Shown here: positions 23,198-34,846 of the stretch, one piece after another
Layout: each line of letters begins with the position of its first letter
Numbering within the stretch: position 1 is the stretch's first letter
Assembly (NCBI GenBank): GCA_023897205.1
Contig: JAHWDD010000007.1
Coordinates: 3,162,001 to 3,226,000, forward strand
DNA from: Exophiala sp. HKRS030
Taxonomy: Eukaryota; Ascomycota; Eurotiomycetes; Chaetothyriales; Herpotrichiellaceae
DNA length: 64,000 nt
Direction of reading: 5' to 3'
The notes under the pieces: generated by a model
What the model was told of the DNA's origin: nothing
Database searches by the model: none
What the model saw: the letters and a program-made list of their open reading frames with translations, nothing else
Program-made: the position numbers and the translations under genes

Positions 23198-24631
23198 GAT
23201 CATGTATATCCTGGACGTTTCAAGACCAGGATTCTCCAGATTGGAATCCACGTTTGCGCAAGGTCTCTTCGGCGTGGCTCATATCATGAATTCAAGCCGG
23301 CAAGTCTGCAATGCTGAGATTGGAGAGGGAATCAGCGAAATTACGGCAATTTGGTGCGTAGAGTGAAGTTGGACTCTCTTAGAGACGACAACTTGTCTGA
23401 TATTGACGACCAAGGCCACGACCACTGCTGCACTGGTCCAACCCTCGGCGGCTCTCGAGACAGACATGCGATCGCCCCGTCCCTGTTTACTGTCTCGAGC
23501 CTGAAGCATTTGGAGAGAGTGGTGACTGTAGTACGCTGCACTCCTTTAGGAGCAGTCACAAGCGAACCAAGCATTGGACAAGACTGTCGCTACATCCAGT
23601 GTAGTGAGCCAAGAGACACAGTATCAGACGACCCCACGAAGGGGAGAGAAATGCTTGCGTGGCGCCGGAGCTGACTTTGGGCATGTTGTAGCGGAATGGA
23701 TCTCCTCCGGAGTCTGTACGGAGTACAGTACAGGTAGCCACATGCGACCTGCAAGTAGTTAGGAGTTGGGATAGAGCCCGAGCCAGAACGAAGTCGATGG
23801 GTTGCCAAGGCTGAACAAGCAGGTGGGTGGATGGTGGAACAAGGCCGTGCGAGGCTCAATGAGAAAAGTTGTTCCTGCATCCGAAACCTTGGAAGCCTTG
23901 GGACTGCGGCCTAAGCCTCTTTGGGACGGCAACTCCTGAATGTCCACGAATGCCCCATCGCTCTTTCCCTGCATCTTGCGTTTCAGGTTCAACCCCTTTT
24001 CCAATTTTCCCACTCTCCATCTCAACCAGAATTGTTCATCGAAACATCCACATGTCTCCATCGACCTGACCAACGCGGCCTCTCAGCCAGTAGTCTCGTT
24101 GTCACGTTGGCTCTTCACAACTCTCCCGGTCTACGAGGAAAAGAAGCCGCTCTCGGCGTTGGTTGGTGCAAATGCGAGTGTCCACCAAATCCCATGCTTT
24201 TTGTGGAGAGCATCGCTTCTGAGACTCACCACCATCTTCCGCCCCAAACCCTCGATCGAAAACGCCGTCGCAAATCCTGAGACGTGCAGATGGCGTGGCC
24301 CAAGATTTTGTCTAGTTCTGTTCGAGACGATCCTGTGGCGGGCGCGGCCATAGTCGGACTCGTCACCCTGTCGAATATGCTTTACAATTATAACTCTTCA
24401 TCATAACTAATCTGTGGAACGCTTTGTTTTCAATCCATTTCCTTACCATTTCCATGTTTTTGATATCAACGAGCCCGGCCTCGTTCAATTCTTTTTGATT
24501 GTCTCTCATTTCAAAACCGAAGGCAGGTCCTTCTTATTCTTTTTTCCCCGACCTTCCTTCAATATCGCCGTGCGAAATCACCTGTCATTCATTACTCGCA
24601 TTCCAAGTGCCACAGCAATACAGTTTTCGCC
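23198..24631. other. Intergenic, promoter and long leader of the aspartic protease
   Basis: No gene is supported. TACGGAGT occurs at 23717-23724. From about 23930 to 24630 the plus strand is strongly T/C-rich (TTTTTCCCCGACC near 24540), typical of a fungal promoter or leader. Open frames at 23940-24353 and 24414-24947 overlap the protease start and are products of that bias. Confidence 0.5.
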
Positions 24632-26000
24632 ATGGCAAGACTTCAGCTTCTTGTGCTCGCATTTTTTTGCATCGCTGTCGTCTTTGCAAGCCCTATCAAG
24701 CAAAAGCAGAAGCGCTCCTTCAAAGTCCCGCAAATACCCAATCCAAATTACAAACCCAATGGCAAGCGAGCCTACAAGCGAGCCCTTTTCAAGTTCGGGC
24801 TCGGTGACATCAGTTTCGTTCCAGAAGGCGAAGTTGCTACGAGAATCAAGGCTTCGACAGAAGCTTCAGTCAACGCGACTGACAATGAGGATGGTGCGAC
24901 CACTGCCTCTCCGACGCAAAACGATGCTCAATTTCTCTCACCTGTGACCGTAGGTGGTCAAACGCTTATCATGAACTTTGACAGCGGTTCATCGGATACG
25001 TATGTGACTTGATGTTGTGTAACTCCATATGTACTCCAGCTGACACACTGACCAGGTGGGTTTTCAACACCAATTTACCAGCTGCGTCACGTCAAGGTCA
25101 TACCATTTACGACCCGACCAAATCGACCACCTTCCAAAACCTACAAGGAACCTTCAACATCACTTACGGCGATGGTTCTTTCTCATCTGGGCCTGTTGGG
25201 CTCGAGACTGTGGACATTGGTGGAGCAACCGTGGATGCTCAGGCCATAGGCCTGCCCAATGTCGTTGCTGATTCCTTCGTTTCCGACTCTGCTTCGAATG
25301 GTCTTGTTGGGCTCGCGTTCTCTCGACTAAACACAATTCGCCCTCAGCAGCAAAAAACTTTCTTCGACAACATCATGGCTGACTTGACATTGCCTGTCTT
25401 CACTGCGCAACTCATTTCTGGGCAGGTCGGTGCGTACGAATTCGGCAATATCGACACCACCGCCTTCGTTGGTGAGCTCAACACTGTTCCTGTCGATAGC
25501 TCTCGTGGGTTCTGGGAAGTCGAATCGGCCTCTGCTGTTGTGGGGGGCCAGACGACCCAAATACCTAATGGGCAAGCCATTATTGACACAGGTACCTCTC
25601 TCATGCTTGTTGGTGACGAGATGTTGGTCGCATATTGGAATACAGTGGAAGGTGCGCAACTGAGCCAGGCAGCTGGAGGCGTCATTTTCCCTTGTAATAC
25701 GGCATTGCCAGATCTCCAAGTGGCAATAGGCAGCACCTACCTCGCCACCGTCAAAGGCGATGGCATGAACTTTGCTCAAGTCGGAACCGATAGATCCACC
25801 GGGACTGAATGTAAGTACATCTCCACGTTGGACTCTACACACCACACCGACAATACTAACAATTGCCCATAGTTTGCTTTGGCGGTCTCCAGTCCAATCA
25901 AGGTCTTCCATTCGCGATATACGGGGACGTCTTTTTCAAGTCCCAGTTTGTTGTGTTCGACGGCTCTGGCCCTTCCCTTGGCATTGCACCACATTCATAG
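24632..26000 (+). CDS. Secreted pepsin-like aspartic protease (A1 family)
   Basis: This is an aspartic endopeptidase of the aspergillopepsin/endothiapepsin type. Three exons are read: 24632-24999, 25056-25810 and 25873-26000, with introns of 56 and 62 nt. The product is 416 residues. A signal peptide is clear ([20 protein letters not shown]). A basic propeptide follows with KR sites ([14 protein letters not shown]). Catalytic aspartates are Asp117 in FDSGSSDTW and Asp300 in IIDTGTSL. The flap has [14 protein letters not shown]. The second half has the cysteine pair expected for the family (FPCN and ECFCFGG-like spacing, here FCFGG). The end is [15 protein letters not shown]. Secretion is inferred from the signal peptide, and no membrane anchor is seen. 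The long leader suggests regulated expression, but no motif proves it. Confidence 0.92.
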
Positions 26001-26982
26001 ATGTCCCGACCGACACTTACGGCTTCACCACAACTTGGTTCCGAGTCTCGCGAAGCGCGTCACAAGGTCGAAGATTTCGACTGTTCTCAGCATTAAGCAT
26101 AGCGAGGGAGTTAAAAAAAAGAAGGGAGTTCACCAAGCACGCTCGGCTCAGGTAGATCACGTTCCTCTCGGGAATCCAAATTGCATTGACAGGCCCGCAT
26201 AAAACACGGCCTGTAGAAAAAAGGCCACGACATTGACGACATAGAAAAAATCATTTCCAAGATAGAAAAATTTGGCTGCACAATGCCGCGCACGACTTCT
26301 CTCTTGCCCCTTGTCTTTCACTGCTTTCTGTTCATACCCCTGTTTCGCTGGCCGGCAAAGAGCCATCTGCCGTCCCTCGGCGCCGAAGAGGTCATTTTCA
26401 GAGCCTGACAGGCAATGCTACCTGCTATCCACATGATTCACACATGAAACCTTGCGGGCGGGCAAAGGACATCGATGGACGAAAAGTCAACTATACATGA
26501 CTACTGTGGTCACGCGTGTGGTTACGTAGCTGTCTCGTACTTGGATTCTCGAGTGCCGGTCTCGAGAGGCGTGGCAGTGTTCATTCTCGCAGTGTGGTCT
26601 GATGGGTGTAGAGGCTCTGGAATAAAAGCCGCGGCCCAGCTAGGCGTAGAAAGTGACACTCTCGAACGCTGGTCGTAGCAAACATCTATGATGGCGAAGG
26701 AATTGATTCCATAGTTTGGACAGAGGATACATGTAGCAAGACGCCTCCAGCGTTTTGAAACTCGAGAAACCCACGTGTGATGCGACGCTAATATGTATGG
26801 TACCTGTGTCCCTCCAGCCTTGAACAAATGCTGCGATTGCTGGCCCCAAAAACGTGATCTATGATGAAGCCGTACCGTGGCTTCTTTCCGTCATTGTCCG
26901 AGGCCCTTCTGAAATAGGGCAAAACCAATGCTATAGAGCATATATACGTGATAGCCATGCATAAACCCATGAATAGTCATTA
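26001..26982. other. Convergent interval between the protease and DUF6536 gene
   Basis: Almost 1 kb tail to tail. No gene is supported; the small frames at 26475-26970 overlap on both strands and look random. A-rich runs at 26111-26123 and 26215-26221 lie downstream of the protease stop and may belong to its 3' end. Confidence 0.5.
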
Positions 26983-29257
26983 CTATGAATATAGATTACC
27001 CCTCAGAGGAGCCTCGACCGGTCTATCTGAGAAGGAACAGTGTTGAATTCCAACTGATGCGTCGTCATCAGACTCCCTAGGTGACGTGTTGGTTCTGATA
27101 CCAAGGTCCACACTTTTGGCAGCAGAAGGTGTCACACCCCAATTTAGCGGCCTGAGTACTGCCTGAGCCCGCTCTTCTGGCGTATAGCCTGGGATGTGAC
27201 AAGCGGCACTCAACGCCAGAGAATTGCTTGCGATTAGTGGCATGCCGAACGGCAACTTGCGCCAGGCAATGCTGACCAGGAAAATCAGGAGCAGACTGCC
27301 GAGGACGAGGATGAGTAACATTCCCAAGGGACTATAGGCCACAGTCGTGATCTCATCCTGCATAGGCGTGTCGCCGTCGCGCGGGATGATAGAGATGTTG
27401 GCCAAGAATATGCTCTGAGAGACCAGCCAATGCATCAACCCAGAGCCTGCCAGGAGGGTTATGCCATATTTGTACGGCAGGTTGAGGAAGTATGTACACT
27501 TCTGCTCACCTCGAGGGTCACTAACTCGAAGGTATTTGCGTCCTCTACCCGTGGTAACGCTAAAGGTCATCAACTCTCGGGCTAGGAACATGGCGGTGAA
27601 CATGCTGTTGTAACAGATATACAGGAACGAGAATAGTGCTTGCGGCGTGTTAGCAATCATTGTGCTGACGGCGATCGACGTATTCCCGTATCCTGGTAAG
27701 TTGAAACCCATTACCAAATTTTGAGGTTTGACATTCCCAAGTCCAATTGACCATGGACTGTCGATCGTTTTGTCACCCTTGAAGGCATCGATGCCGAGAT
27801 AAAGACAGACACTGGTCCCCACTCCGGCGAAAGTGAACAAAAACAGGATGAACGCCCATTGCCTCCATGTCGCGGCTTCGAAGAATCGATGTTGCTGTGG
27901 CTCGTATCGCATGGAGGTGGTAGTATATCCAAGTTTCGTAGATGCAATAACACTAGCGTGGCTGGCCAAACACATTCCCTCGGACGTCCGATCTGGACGT
28001 TGAATGAACGACTGAATTGCGTCGCCAACTGTCACTAACGGCGACTCCCCAAGACGCAATGCAACATAGGCGATGGCAATGACCTTCAACAAATTGAAAG
28101 ACAACACAACGGTCATGAGAACCCAAGAGAAATGCAGGTGACAATCGGATGGGACCTTTTCAGACAAGCAATGGTCAACCTGGAACCCACCAGTAGTCCA
28201 TTCATCAGCCCTCTCAAGAAGTTTTGGGGCGATATTGGAGCAGGGAACGAAACCCCACTCATTCACGCAGCACGACCCTGTCTGATTCGCGATGTCTGGG
28301 GTATCGCATATCCAAGCAAAAGCGTTGTATTCTGTTGTGAATTTGAGAGGAAATTCTTGGGTTGCGATTTTGAAGAGGGAACCCTCGTTGGACGGAGGGT
28401 CCTTGACAATAACGACCACATTTCGACGGTCTTCAACGAAATCCTTCGAGTAGTGCGCAATGCATTCTTCGTTAGTTAGTTGGAAAAAATCAGTCGCAAG
28501 TCGGCTTTGAATGTCAGTGATGTTTCGGTCGGGGTCGTCGGGAAAGCGTTCTTTGTCATAGGTTGCCCCATCGGCAAAATCATTAGATGCGTATAGTACA
28601 TTGTAATTATTGGTGGCCAATGCGGAATAAAAGACAGAATTGTATCTGCAGGTTGTCAGTCAGAGGAGCAGACCCCGGGGAAAAGGTGGTAAAAGGACCA
28701 ACATCAAATGTAGAGGGACTGAGGAAAGTCCAAGAATCCACCACAACGCTACCTTCTTTTTACTGAGAGAAGTCAAGTTTCGAATGCTGGGAATGCCGAT
28801 ATCAAGCCACTTTTGTTTGGCATGAGCCCGATCAATCTCAGTGCGGGTTGGTGAGGAGAGCAGTTGCATGCAATAGTTGGAGCTGGCCAGCAAGACAGTT
28901 GCGACAATGTTCAGGCCCAAGTGAATCCAAGCATCCGTTTTCTCAATTTCAGCACAGCTACCCTTGATGACCTGGGAAACCCCATCAGCGACGTTGCGGT
29001 ATGTTGTTCTATGTCATCTGGCTTACCATGTAGACGCCGTCCTGCATTGGGTGGTCTGCATGCACAATTCCAGCTGTCAAGCCGATGTTTGTGATCAAGA
29101 CCAGTACTGCACACGCCAGTGCAATCTTGGCGCTGGCTTGCCATCCGGAGCCAAACCATCTCTTCTTGCTGGGTTTCGTTAATGACTGGGGCGTGGGTGA
29201 AGAGAAATTGGGAGTAGCCGCGAGGTAATCTGGAGTGTATGCGGTCGCACTGTCCAA
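26983..29257 (-). CDS. Multi-pass membrane protein with N-terminal DUF6536 domain
   Basis: Three exons are read: 29027-29257, 28703-28971 and 26983-28645, with introns of 55 and 57 nt. They give 720 residues. The N-terminus is cytosolic-like and Ser/Thr/Pro-rich, then GWQASAKIALACAVLVLITN forms the first membrane helix. SCAEIEKTDAWIHLGLNI and SNYCMQLLSSPTRTEIDRAH lead to WLDIGIPSIRNL and VALWWILGLSSVPLHL, hallmarks of the fungal DUF6536 family. About six further hydrophobic segments follow, including LMTVVLSFNLLKVIAIAYVA and GMLLILVLGSLLLIFLVSIAW. The loop after PLHLIYNS is long and contains NIT and other N-glycosylation sites. Its function is unknown. The family is restricted to filamentous fungi as far as I know. 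The frame is intact. Confidence 0.85.
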
Positions 29258-31258
29258 TGGTGGACTGAAGAGGTTGGCGCTTTGCTGGCCGGAAAGAGGA
29301 CCTCGTCCCGAACTAGGAAGAGGTGTGAGATGGAAGTCGTCAGTAGAGCCTAGGTTGTGGTATGTTTGTTTGAACGGCGGCCACTGCGGTATGTTTCGCC
29401 TTTTGATTGAGTGTCAGTCGATCGGATCGATCCTTGGGTCTTTCAATTCTGGGGATAGAGAATTCCTCACCTTCTCCCACTTGACTCCATTGCAGATCAC
29501 GGCACTCACATGGGGGCATATCACGTTGGAAAAGATTGCTTGCATGAATGAAGGAAATGGTCAAGAATCAACAGCAAAGTAAATATTGCAAACCCAACCT
29601 ACCGTTGTTTGGGATATGGGGAAGAGCTGACGCCCAGGAACCGGGATAACAGACGGGAGGGGTCAATCAATTCAGCATGAACTTTCTTGATAAGTGCCGT
29701 TGTCGAGCGATTTGGCTTGATCTGGACCGAAGGTGGAAGGGTATTTCAGCAAAAAGCCCAAGATAGATTCACAAGGGTAAATTTGGTAAGCACGAGTCAA
29801 ACCAAATGCTCCACCGGGCCTCGACTGTTGGCCAGCACGGTGATACACAGTGCTTAATTGGTGCTAATTGGTGCCAACTCTGCAGGGATCAGGCCCTCTG
29901 GGCCCTCTAGGCCTTCTAGGCTCTACCGTCTTTCACTCTGGGCTAGAGGCCAAGCCCGCATCTGCTGTAGGCAAGCGCAGCAAAGCTCTCTTTCAGCCAC
30001 GTTTGGCACGCCCCAGCAAGTCATGCTTGTTGAGCTGAACAATGACGAGCAATAATTAATAGTAACGATAATGACAATAATTATAGGCGAGAAAAGCCCC
30101 CGTCCGCCTCCCCTGCCGGCCTCCGATTACCGTTAGGGGCCTCTTTACCTGCTCCGTACTCCGTCGCCTTTCAACATCCACGCCTAAGTAGTTAATACCG
30201 TTTATGCCTGATAGGTACCGTAGGCATGACTTCAGAGCCCAGACTGACTTACCATACAGCACCTTGTCGATCATCCGTCCTAAGCCCTCTCGGCTGCACC
30301 GCACCTTGATGCGCCTTGAAAACGAGAATTCAGGTCCATACGAGAATTTGAGACAGCGGTGACGCATGGCTTGAAGCCTTGTCGATGGCCTCCATTTCGA
30401 TCAACATTGATGAACCCAACGAAATGGACTCGGACTCCGACAACCGTAATGTGGAAGGTGCAAGCATGTGCCCATAACCCTGAGCGTATCGTTGACCCGT
30501 GATTACTTAGACCCCCTACCCAAAGTACTTAAAAGTGGTTTAATGTGCAGGCACCGTGGCACTCGTTAATGATCCCAGTTAGCTTAGCTTACACTATCCC
30601 AACGCGAGTGCTACCCAGTTAAAGCTCGTAACTGGTGAGTCCGGTACTCAAGGCTAATCGAGAACCTTGGCCGCTTCAACGGCGCTGTCCGAAGGGGCTG
30701 AGATGCGGAGAGTCAGAGACACTGCCACTTCATCTTACCTATCGTGCCTATGTACCCCCATGCTACGGCCTACTGTAGATGTATGTACAGGGAACACTCT
30801 ACACGCCAGCCAGCCACGCAAAGTCAGAACGCGCCGGGCCTCGAGTACAAAGACTACTTGGTACATACGACCGCATAGACGTTACAATGGCTCTTATATG
30901 CCTTTATCAGATAGATATGTCGGCTACTATGCCAATGGGCCCCTAGGAGTAAGTATTCAAAAGGACCTCCGGTTTTACTGGCATTCCTACCAAGATACCC
31001 ACCTAGGCACGCACTTCCCGAACTTCTCGGTCTCCATTTGTCTTGATTGTATGTATTCATGACAAATTCGGACGACAGTCAGATCGGCCATGATCTCATT
31101 TGTCAAATACCCCGTAACCTCATACTCTGCAGTTGTGTCTACCAGCTCAACTCCGCTGTGGAGTGTTCATGGCCATCGTATAATTAGTCCACAAGATGTC
31201 CACCAGCACCGATGCGTTGACATCCTACGGCAACGAAGACTGTCCGATCGAAACTCTT
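29258..31258. other. 2-kb intergenic region between DUF6536 gene and threonine synthase
   Basis: No gene is supported. It should contain the DUF6536 promoter at its left and the threonine synthase terminator at its right. A 9-bp imperfect tandem repeat lies at 29892-29927, and ACGGAGTA (minus strand) at 30158-30165. Frames at 30667-31062 and 31090-31296 have no protein-like signature. Confidence 0.5.
29892..29927. repeat. 9-bp imperfect tandem repeat (4 units)
   Basis: Units read GGCCCTCTG, GGCCCTCTA, GGCCTTCTA and GGCTCTACC in sequence. The repeat is upstream of the DUF6536 gene by about 640 bp. Confidence 0.6.
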
Positions 31259-32902
31259 CTATTGATCAACCTTTTCCTTCTCCACTTCCTTGGTGATAAG
31301 ATCTCGAAGCCCGGCGAGCCCCTCCTTACTGGACACCTTCAAAACCCTCCTCTCCTGCTCATCGAGCCCAACAAATTCCTCGGGAAGAATTGCATTGAAG
31401 TCAAAGTCTGCTTCGTCCTTCAGCGCAAGTTCTACTGCACCAGCAAATTTGGCCGGGTGAGCTGTCGAGAGTGAGATGGTCGGAACTCCAGACGATGCGT
31501 CGGTGTTTGCCAGCTCGCGCAGGCTAGCTGCCACACCAATGGCTGAATGAGGATCAAGAACGTATCCTTTGTTGGAGATAACTTGGCCCAAATATGATTC
31601 TCGGATTGTCTCAAGTGTTTCGGCATTGCTGACTCTGTGCGTCGTGAAAATCTCTCGTGCCCTTTTGACAATATCTTGTTCAACCGTGAAAGCGCCGGTC
31701 GTCTTCAGTTCCTGGAACAACCCATTTAATTTGGCTCCTGCTTCCAACACTGAGTCTTCAAATTTTGTGTCTGGCTTCTTTTCTAATTCATTCTCCAGAG
31801 TCAAGTGCCAGAGAAGTCTTTCGAAATTGGACGATACGAGAATGTCCATCGCAGGGCTGTAGGTCTCCTTGACGCCGTCTTCGTGTGCCTGAGCTCCATC
31901 CTCCTTGATCCCTTCGTGTGCTTCGCTTGCAGGTTTCTGCTTCTTGGAGTATGATCCTGTTTTCCAGAACCGATGCAAGATATCATTCTCGTTCGTGGCA
32001 ATCACAAGTTTGGATACAGGGAGACCCATTCTTCGCGCATAGTATCCGGCCAGGATGTCGCCAAAGTTTCCAGTGGGAACCACAAACTTGACCGGCTTTA
32101 GATCGGGACGTTTCCTGAGAAGCTGGAAATAGGCATAGAAGTAGTATGTGATCTGAGCCAAGATTCGAGCCCAGTTGATCGAGTTGACAGCCGCGAGGTG
32201 ATGAATCTTGTTCATCTCCGGATCAGCGAACAAGGCCTTGACAAAGTCCTGGCAGTCGTCAAAGGTGCCATCGACCGCAAGGCAGTGTACGTTAGGGTCC
32301 AATACTGTCGTCATTTGAGCCTCCTGTACCGGCGATACTTTTCCATCAGGGAAAGTGATGAAGATGCTGACATCTTTCTTACCACGCAGACCGTAGATCG
32401 CGGCCGAGCCAGTATCCCCGGATGTAGCTCCAATGACTGTCAAATGATGTCGAGGTTGACCTTGTTGAATTTTCTGATTCTTACGAATTAGGAAAAACTC
32501 AAAGAGGTTGCCCAAGAACTGGAGAGCGACATCCTTGAAAGCGAACGTCGGCCCATGGAAGAGCTCCAGTAGATGCAAATCCTTTCCCTCATCCAGTTGA
32601 ACTAGAGGTACTGTGTCTGGATGTCTAAATGTTGCATAGCTGCGGTCAACAATGGATTTGAGCTCTTGGTTCGAGATCTCATGATCATCCACATAGAGTC
32701 GAATCACCTCAAACGCTAGCTCCGCGAAGGACAAGTCCTTCCATTCCAAATATTTGTCCTGCACATCTGGCACCTCGTGGGGGTGAAACAAGCCTCCATC
32801 TGAAGCTAATCCCTTGAGTACGACATCCTCAAAGCTGAAAAACTCCTGCAGAGCCGGATCGTGATACCGGGTGCTGGAGTATTTGGACTTGATGGCCACC
32901 AT
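31259..32902 (-). CDS. thr4: Threonine synthase
   Basis: This PLP enzyme turns O-phosphohomoserine into threonine, the last step of threonine synthesis. It is a single exon of 547 residues, the usual length for fungal Thr4. It starts MVAIKSKYSSTRYHDPAL, then GLASDGGLFHP. The PLP-binding lysine is Lys123 in HGPTFAFKDVALQFL. Further hallmarks are VIGATSGDTGSAAIYGLRGK, the substrate-side FVVPTGNFGDILAGYYARRMG and GVAASLRELAN. A charged insert (KKQKPASEAHEGIKEDGAQ) near residue 325 lengthens the family loop. The frame is intact. Confidence 0.95.
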   Translation of the reverse strand: MVAIKSKYSSTRYHDPALQEFFSFEDVVLKGLASDGGLFHPHEVPDVQDKYLEWKDLSFAELAFEVIRLYVDDHEISNQELKSIVDRSYATFRHPDTVPLVQLDEGKDLHLLELFHGPTFAFKDVALQFLGNLFEFFLIRKNQKIQQGQPRHHLTVIGATSGDTGSAAIYGLRGKKDVSIFITFPDGKVSPVQEAQMTTVLDPNVHCLAVDGTFDDCQDFVKALFADPEMNKIHHLAAVNSINWARILAQITYYFYAYFQLLRKRPDLKPVKFVVPTGNFGDILAGYYARRMGLPVSKLVIATNENDILHRFWKTGSYSKKQKPASEAHEGIKEDGAQAHEDGVKETYSPAMDILVSSNFERLLWHLTLENELEKKPDTKFEDSVLEAGAKLNGLFQELKTTGAFTVEQDIVKRAREIFTTHRVSNAETLETIRESYLGQVISNKGYVLDPHSAIGVAASLRELANTDASSGVPTISLSTAHPAKFAGAVELALKDEADFDFNAILPEEFVGLDEQERRVLKVSSKEGLAGLRDLITKEVEKEKVDQ

Positions 32903-33968
32903 GTTTGATTTCTGTCAGTCGAGATGGTGACTCAGGAATGCACTACTGAGGAATAAATTTTTGTCCGAGACTGGATGTTAGCACTGCTGTCAGGCACCGA
33001 CGAATCAGGAGGAAGCGCAGACTTTCTTGGCACTCAGTTTTATCGAGCATAAACTCACATTCATCTTGCGCGATTTTGGAGGTGCCAACCGCATTCACAA
33101 ATTGGCAAGGACTGCTAGGTAGTTAAGACATTGACAGATCTCACTCTGCCTCTGTCTTGTGTTCATCCGGTTGAAGATTCAAGTAGTAATGGCTAGGTAT
33201 GAACACGTAGGACCTGTTCACTGAGCATTCAACCTAGGGCTTCCCAGTCATCGAAATAGCGCGGTCGCCGCGACCGCCTTGAAGTGCACTAAAACCGTCG
33301 CGTCGCAGAGATCGAGACGAAGCTGCTTGTGTTACATGATCCATGGCTCGACACACGCGTTCACACCATTTGTCTACGATTGCTCATGTGCAGACTCGCT
33401 CAGCCTCCCGTACGAGTTTGCCTAGGATGCTGTTTGCCTGCTATGATCATGTAGGAGCACGCCGCCGATAAAAGGATGCGACAGTCAACAGATAGAATTC
33501 AATGGACATGGACTAGAAGATCAAGGCAAAATCATGAAGACGAAGGTAGGAGTGAAGTGTGCGAGGTTGGTGAATTATCTAAATCATCTAATTCCATCGT
33601 TGCTCCTCTCAGCAACTTTGCAACCTTGTGATCATGCACCCTTGGTCGTCGATGTCAAACTAGATGGACTCGGATCATTCTACTTCCTGGCGTAGCCCAT
33701 GGCGATTCAGCATGTGTTTCCATCGATTGCTGCCGCCGTTGCCGCCGTTGCTGCTTGAGAGTGATAACGTACAAGAGCAGGTCGATCAAACCAGCAAAAT
33801 CAAAGCCCGCTGATTGGCGGAAAGGTTTGCAGTCTCTTCACTCTCAGTCTGGCTAGATCACCCCACCTCGGATCAATCCGACCAATGAAAATTGCGCAAC
33901 CCACTTGCTAGCGGTGACGGAAAAAAAGATCAGAGTGCAGGCTTGGCGGAAATTCTGTCGCCCAGAAC

Positions 33969-34041
33969 CTATATATTCCACGTCTGCCCTCCAAAGATTT
34001 TCTTCCCCTAAGCGACTGTTAGATTTTCCCCCTCCCCCCTA
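33969..34041 (+). promoter_or_regulatory. Promoter-like block: TATA-like element and CT-rich tract
   Basis: CTATATATT lies at 33969-33977 and a T/C tract (TTTTCCCCCTCCCCCCT) at about 34024-34040, the order seen in strongly expressed fungal genes. The ATG at 34052 stops after three codons, and CTAAC...TAG words (34060-34076, 34084-34102) resemble intron ends. No coding exon follows on this strand. Confidence 0.3.
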
Positions 34042-34143
34042 CATTTGAACCATGAAATGCTAACTCGATCCCATAGAAACTCTAACAGAATTTCTGTATA
34101 GTTTACGTCTCCTTCTGAGCTTCTCACCGAAGCCACAGAATCC

Positions 34144-34521
34144 TCAACCTGGCTGACGATACGAAGTCTTCGGTACCCTAGAGTGAAACCTAACTTTTGG
34201 TTTACTCTCGACAGCTTCTGCTTGATGGACTTCGGTCTTTTCTCGTGGAACAGAGAGTGGTGATGATCTTTGACCTGCGTCTGAGGCTTCTGGCTTCGTG
34301 CCGCTCAGCGCGGTAGGTACCGACAGACATGCTCTGACAGGCATAACCTTTTTTTCATGAACTTTTGGCGGCCCTTGCTTGGTCGGAGTTTGAGAAGAGA
34401 TTAGAACACTTGTCGTGGATATCAAGAGACGTAGCCGTGATGATGATGGGACTGCTGGCGAAAGAGTTGGACGCCTTGCCTGCGCCCTGTGTTGATCTCG
34501 AGTCCTATCTTGAAACATCAT
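34144..34521 (-). CDS. Possible small hypothetical protein
   Basis: A 125-codon frame begins with two ATGs at 34521. The product is rich in Ser, Pro, Lys and Arg, lacks hydrophobic segments, and ends KVRFHSRVPKTSYRQPG; KVRF fits a PP1-docking RVxF pattern, which is common by chance. I recognise no family. The frame may be fortuitous. Confidence 0.2.
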   Translation of the reverse strand: MMFQDRTRDQHRAQARRPTLSPAVPSSSRLRLLISTTSVLISSQTPTKQGPPKVHEKKVMPVRACLSVPTALSGTKPEASDAGQRSSPLSVPREKTEVHQAEAVESKPKVRFHSRVPKTSYRQPG

Positions 34522-34846
34522 AGTATCTCTACGCTGAGCGGCATCTCCCCGGGCTTAAGCGAAGTCAGACTCTCGAGCCTCACCTCCTATGGTTTGGTTC
34601 AAACACAAGTGCTGCCGATGCTCCTCTTCGAAAAAGTGTATCAGGTCTAAAACCAGTGTTCCACAGCCGTGCATACTCAGCCTGGCGGTCTGTCTACAAT
34701 TGCGCGTGTAACACTCTACCAAAGATATACGAGTGATAGCAATAGAATTAGTCCTGCACCTAGACAACGGAACATGTTTTGACGTGCTTTGGTGCACGAG
34801 AGTCGAACAAACTTGCGGGCCTCTACCACGTCACTACGTGTGCTAG

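Larger units (their letters stand above)
32903..34846. other. Intergenic region between threonine synthase and TYW1
   Basis: About 1.9 kb. The left end is the threonine synthase promoter. A short 9-bp repeat (TGCCGCCGT twice) is at 33731-33748. At 33969-34041 a TATA-like element and a CT-rich block look like a plus-strand promoter with no obvious gene behind it (see findings). A possible small minus-strand frame is at 34144-34521. Confidence 0.45.

Noticed and set aside
24414..24947. 177-codon frame overlapping the aspartic protease start
   Set aside because: It lies in a T-rich leader and is out of frame with the clear signal peptide and protease sequence.
34785..34830. tRNA-like word GTTCGACTC on the minus strand with a nearby GTGGTAGAG
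   Set aside because: The T-stem does not pair, there is no anticodon arm between the two words, and the acceptor ends do not match.
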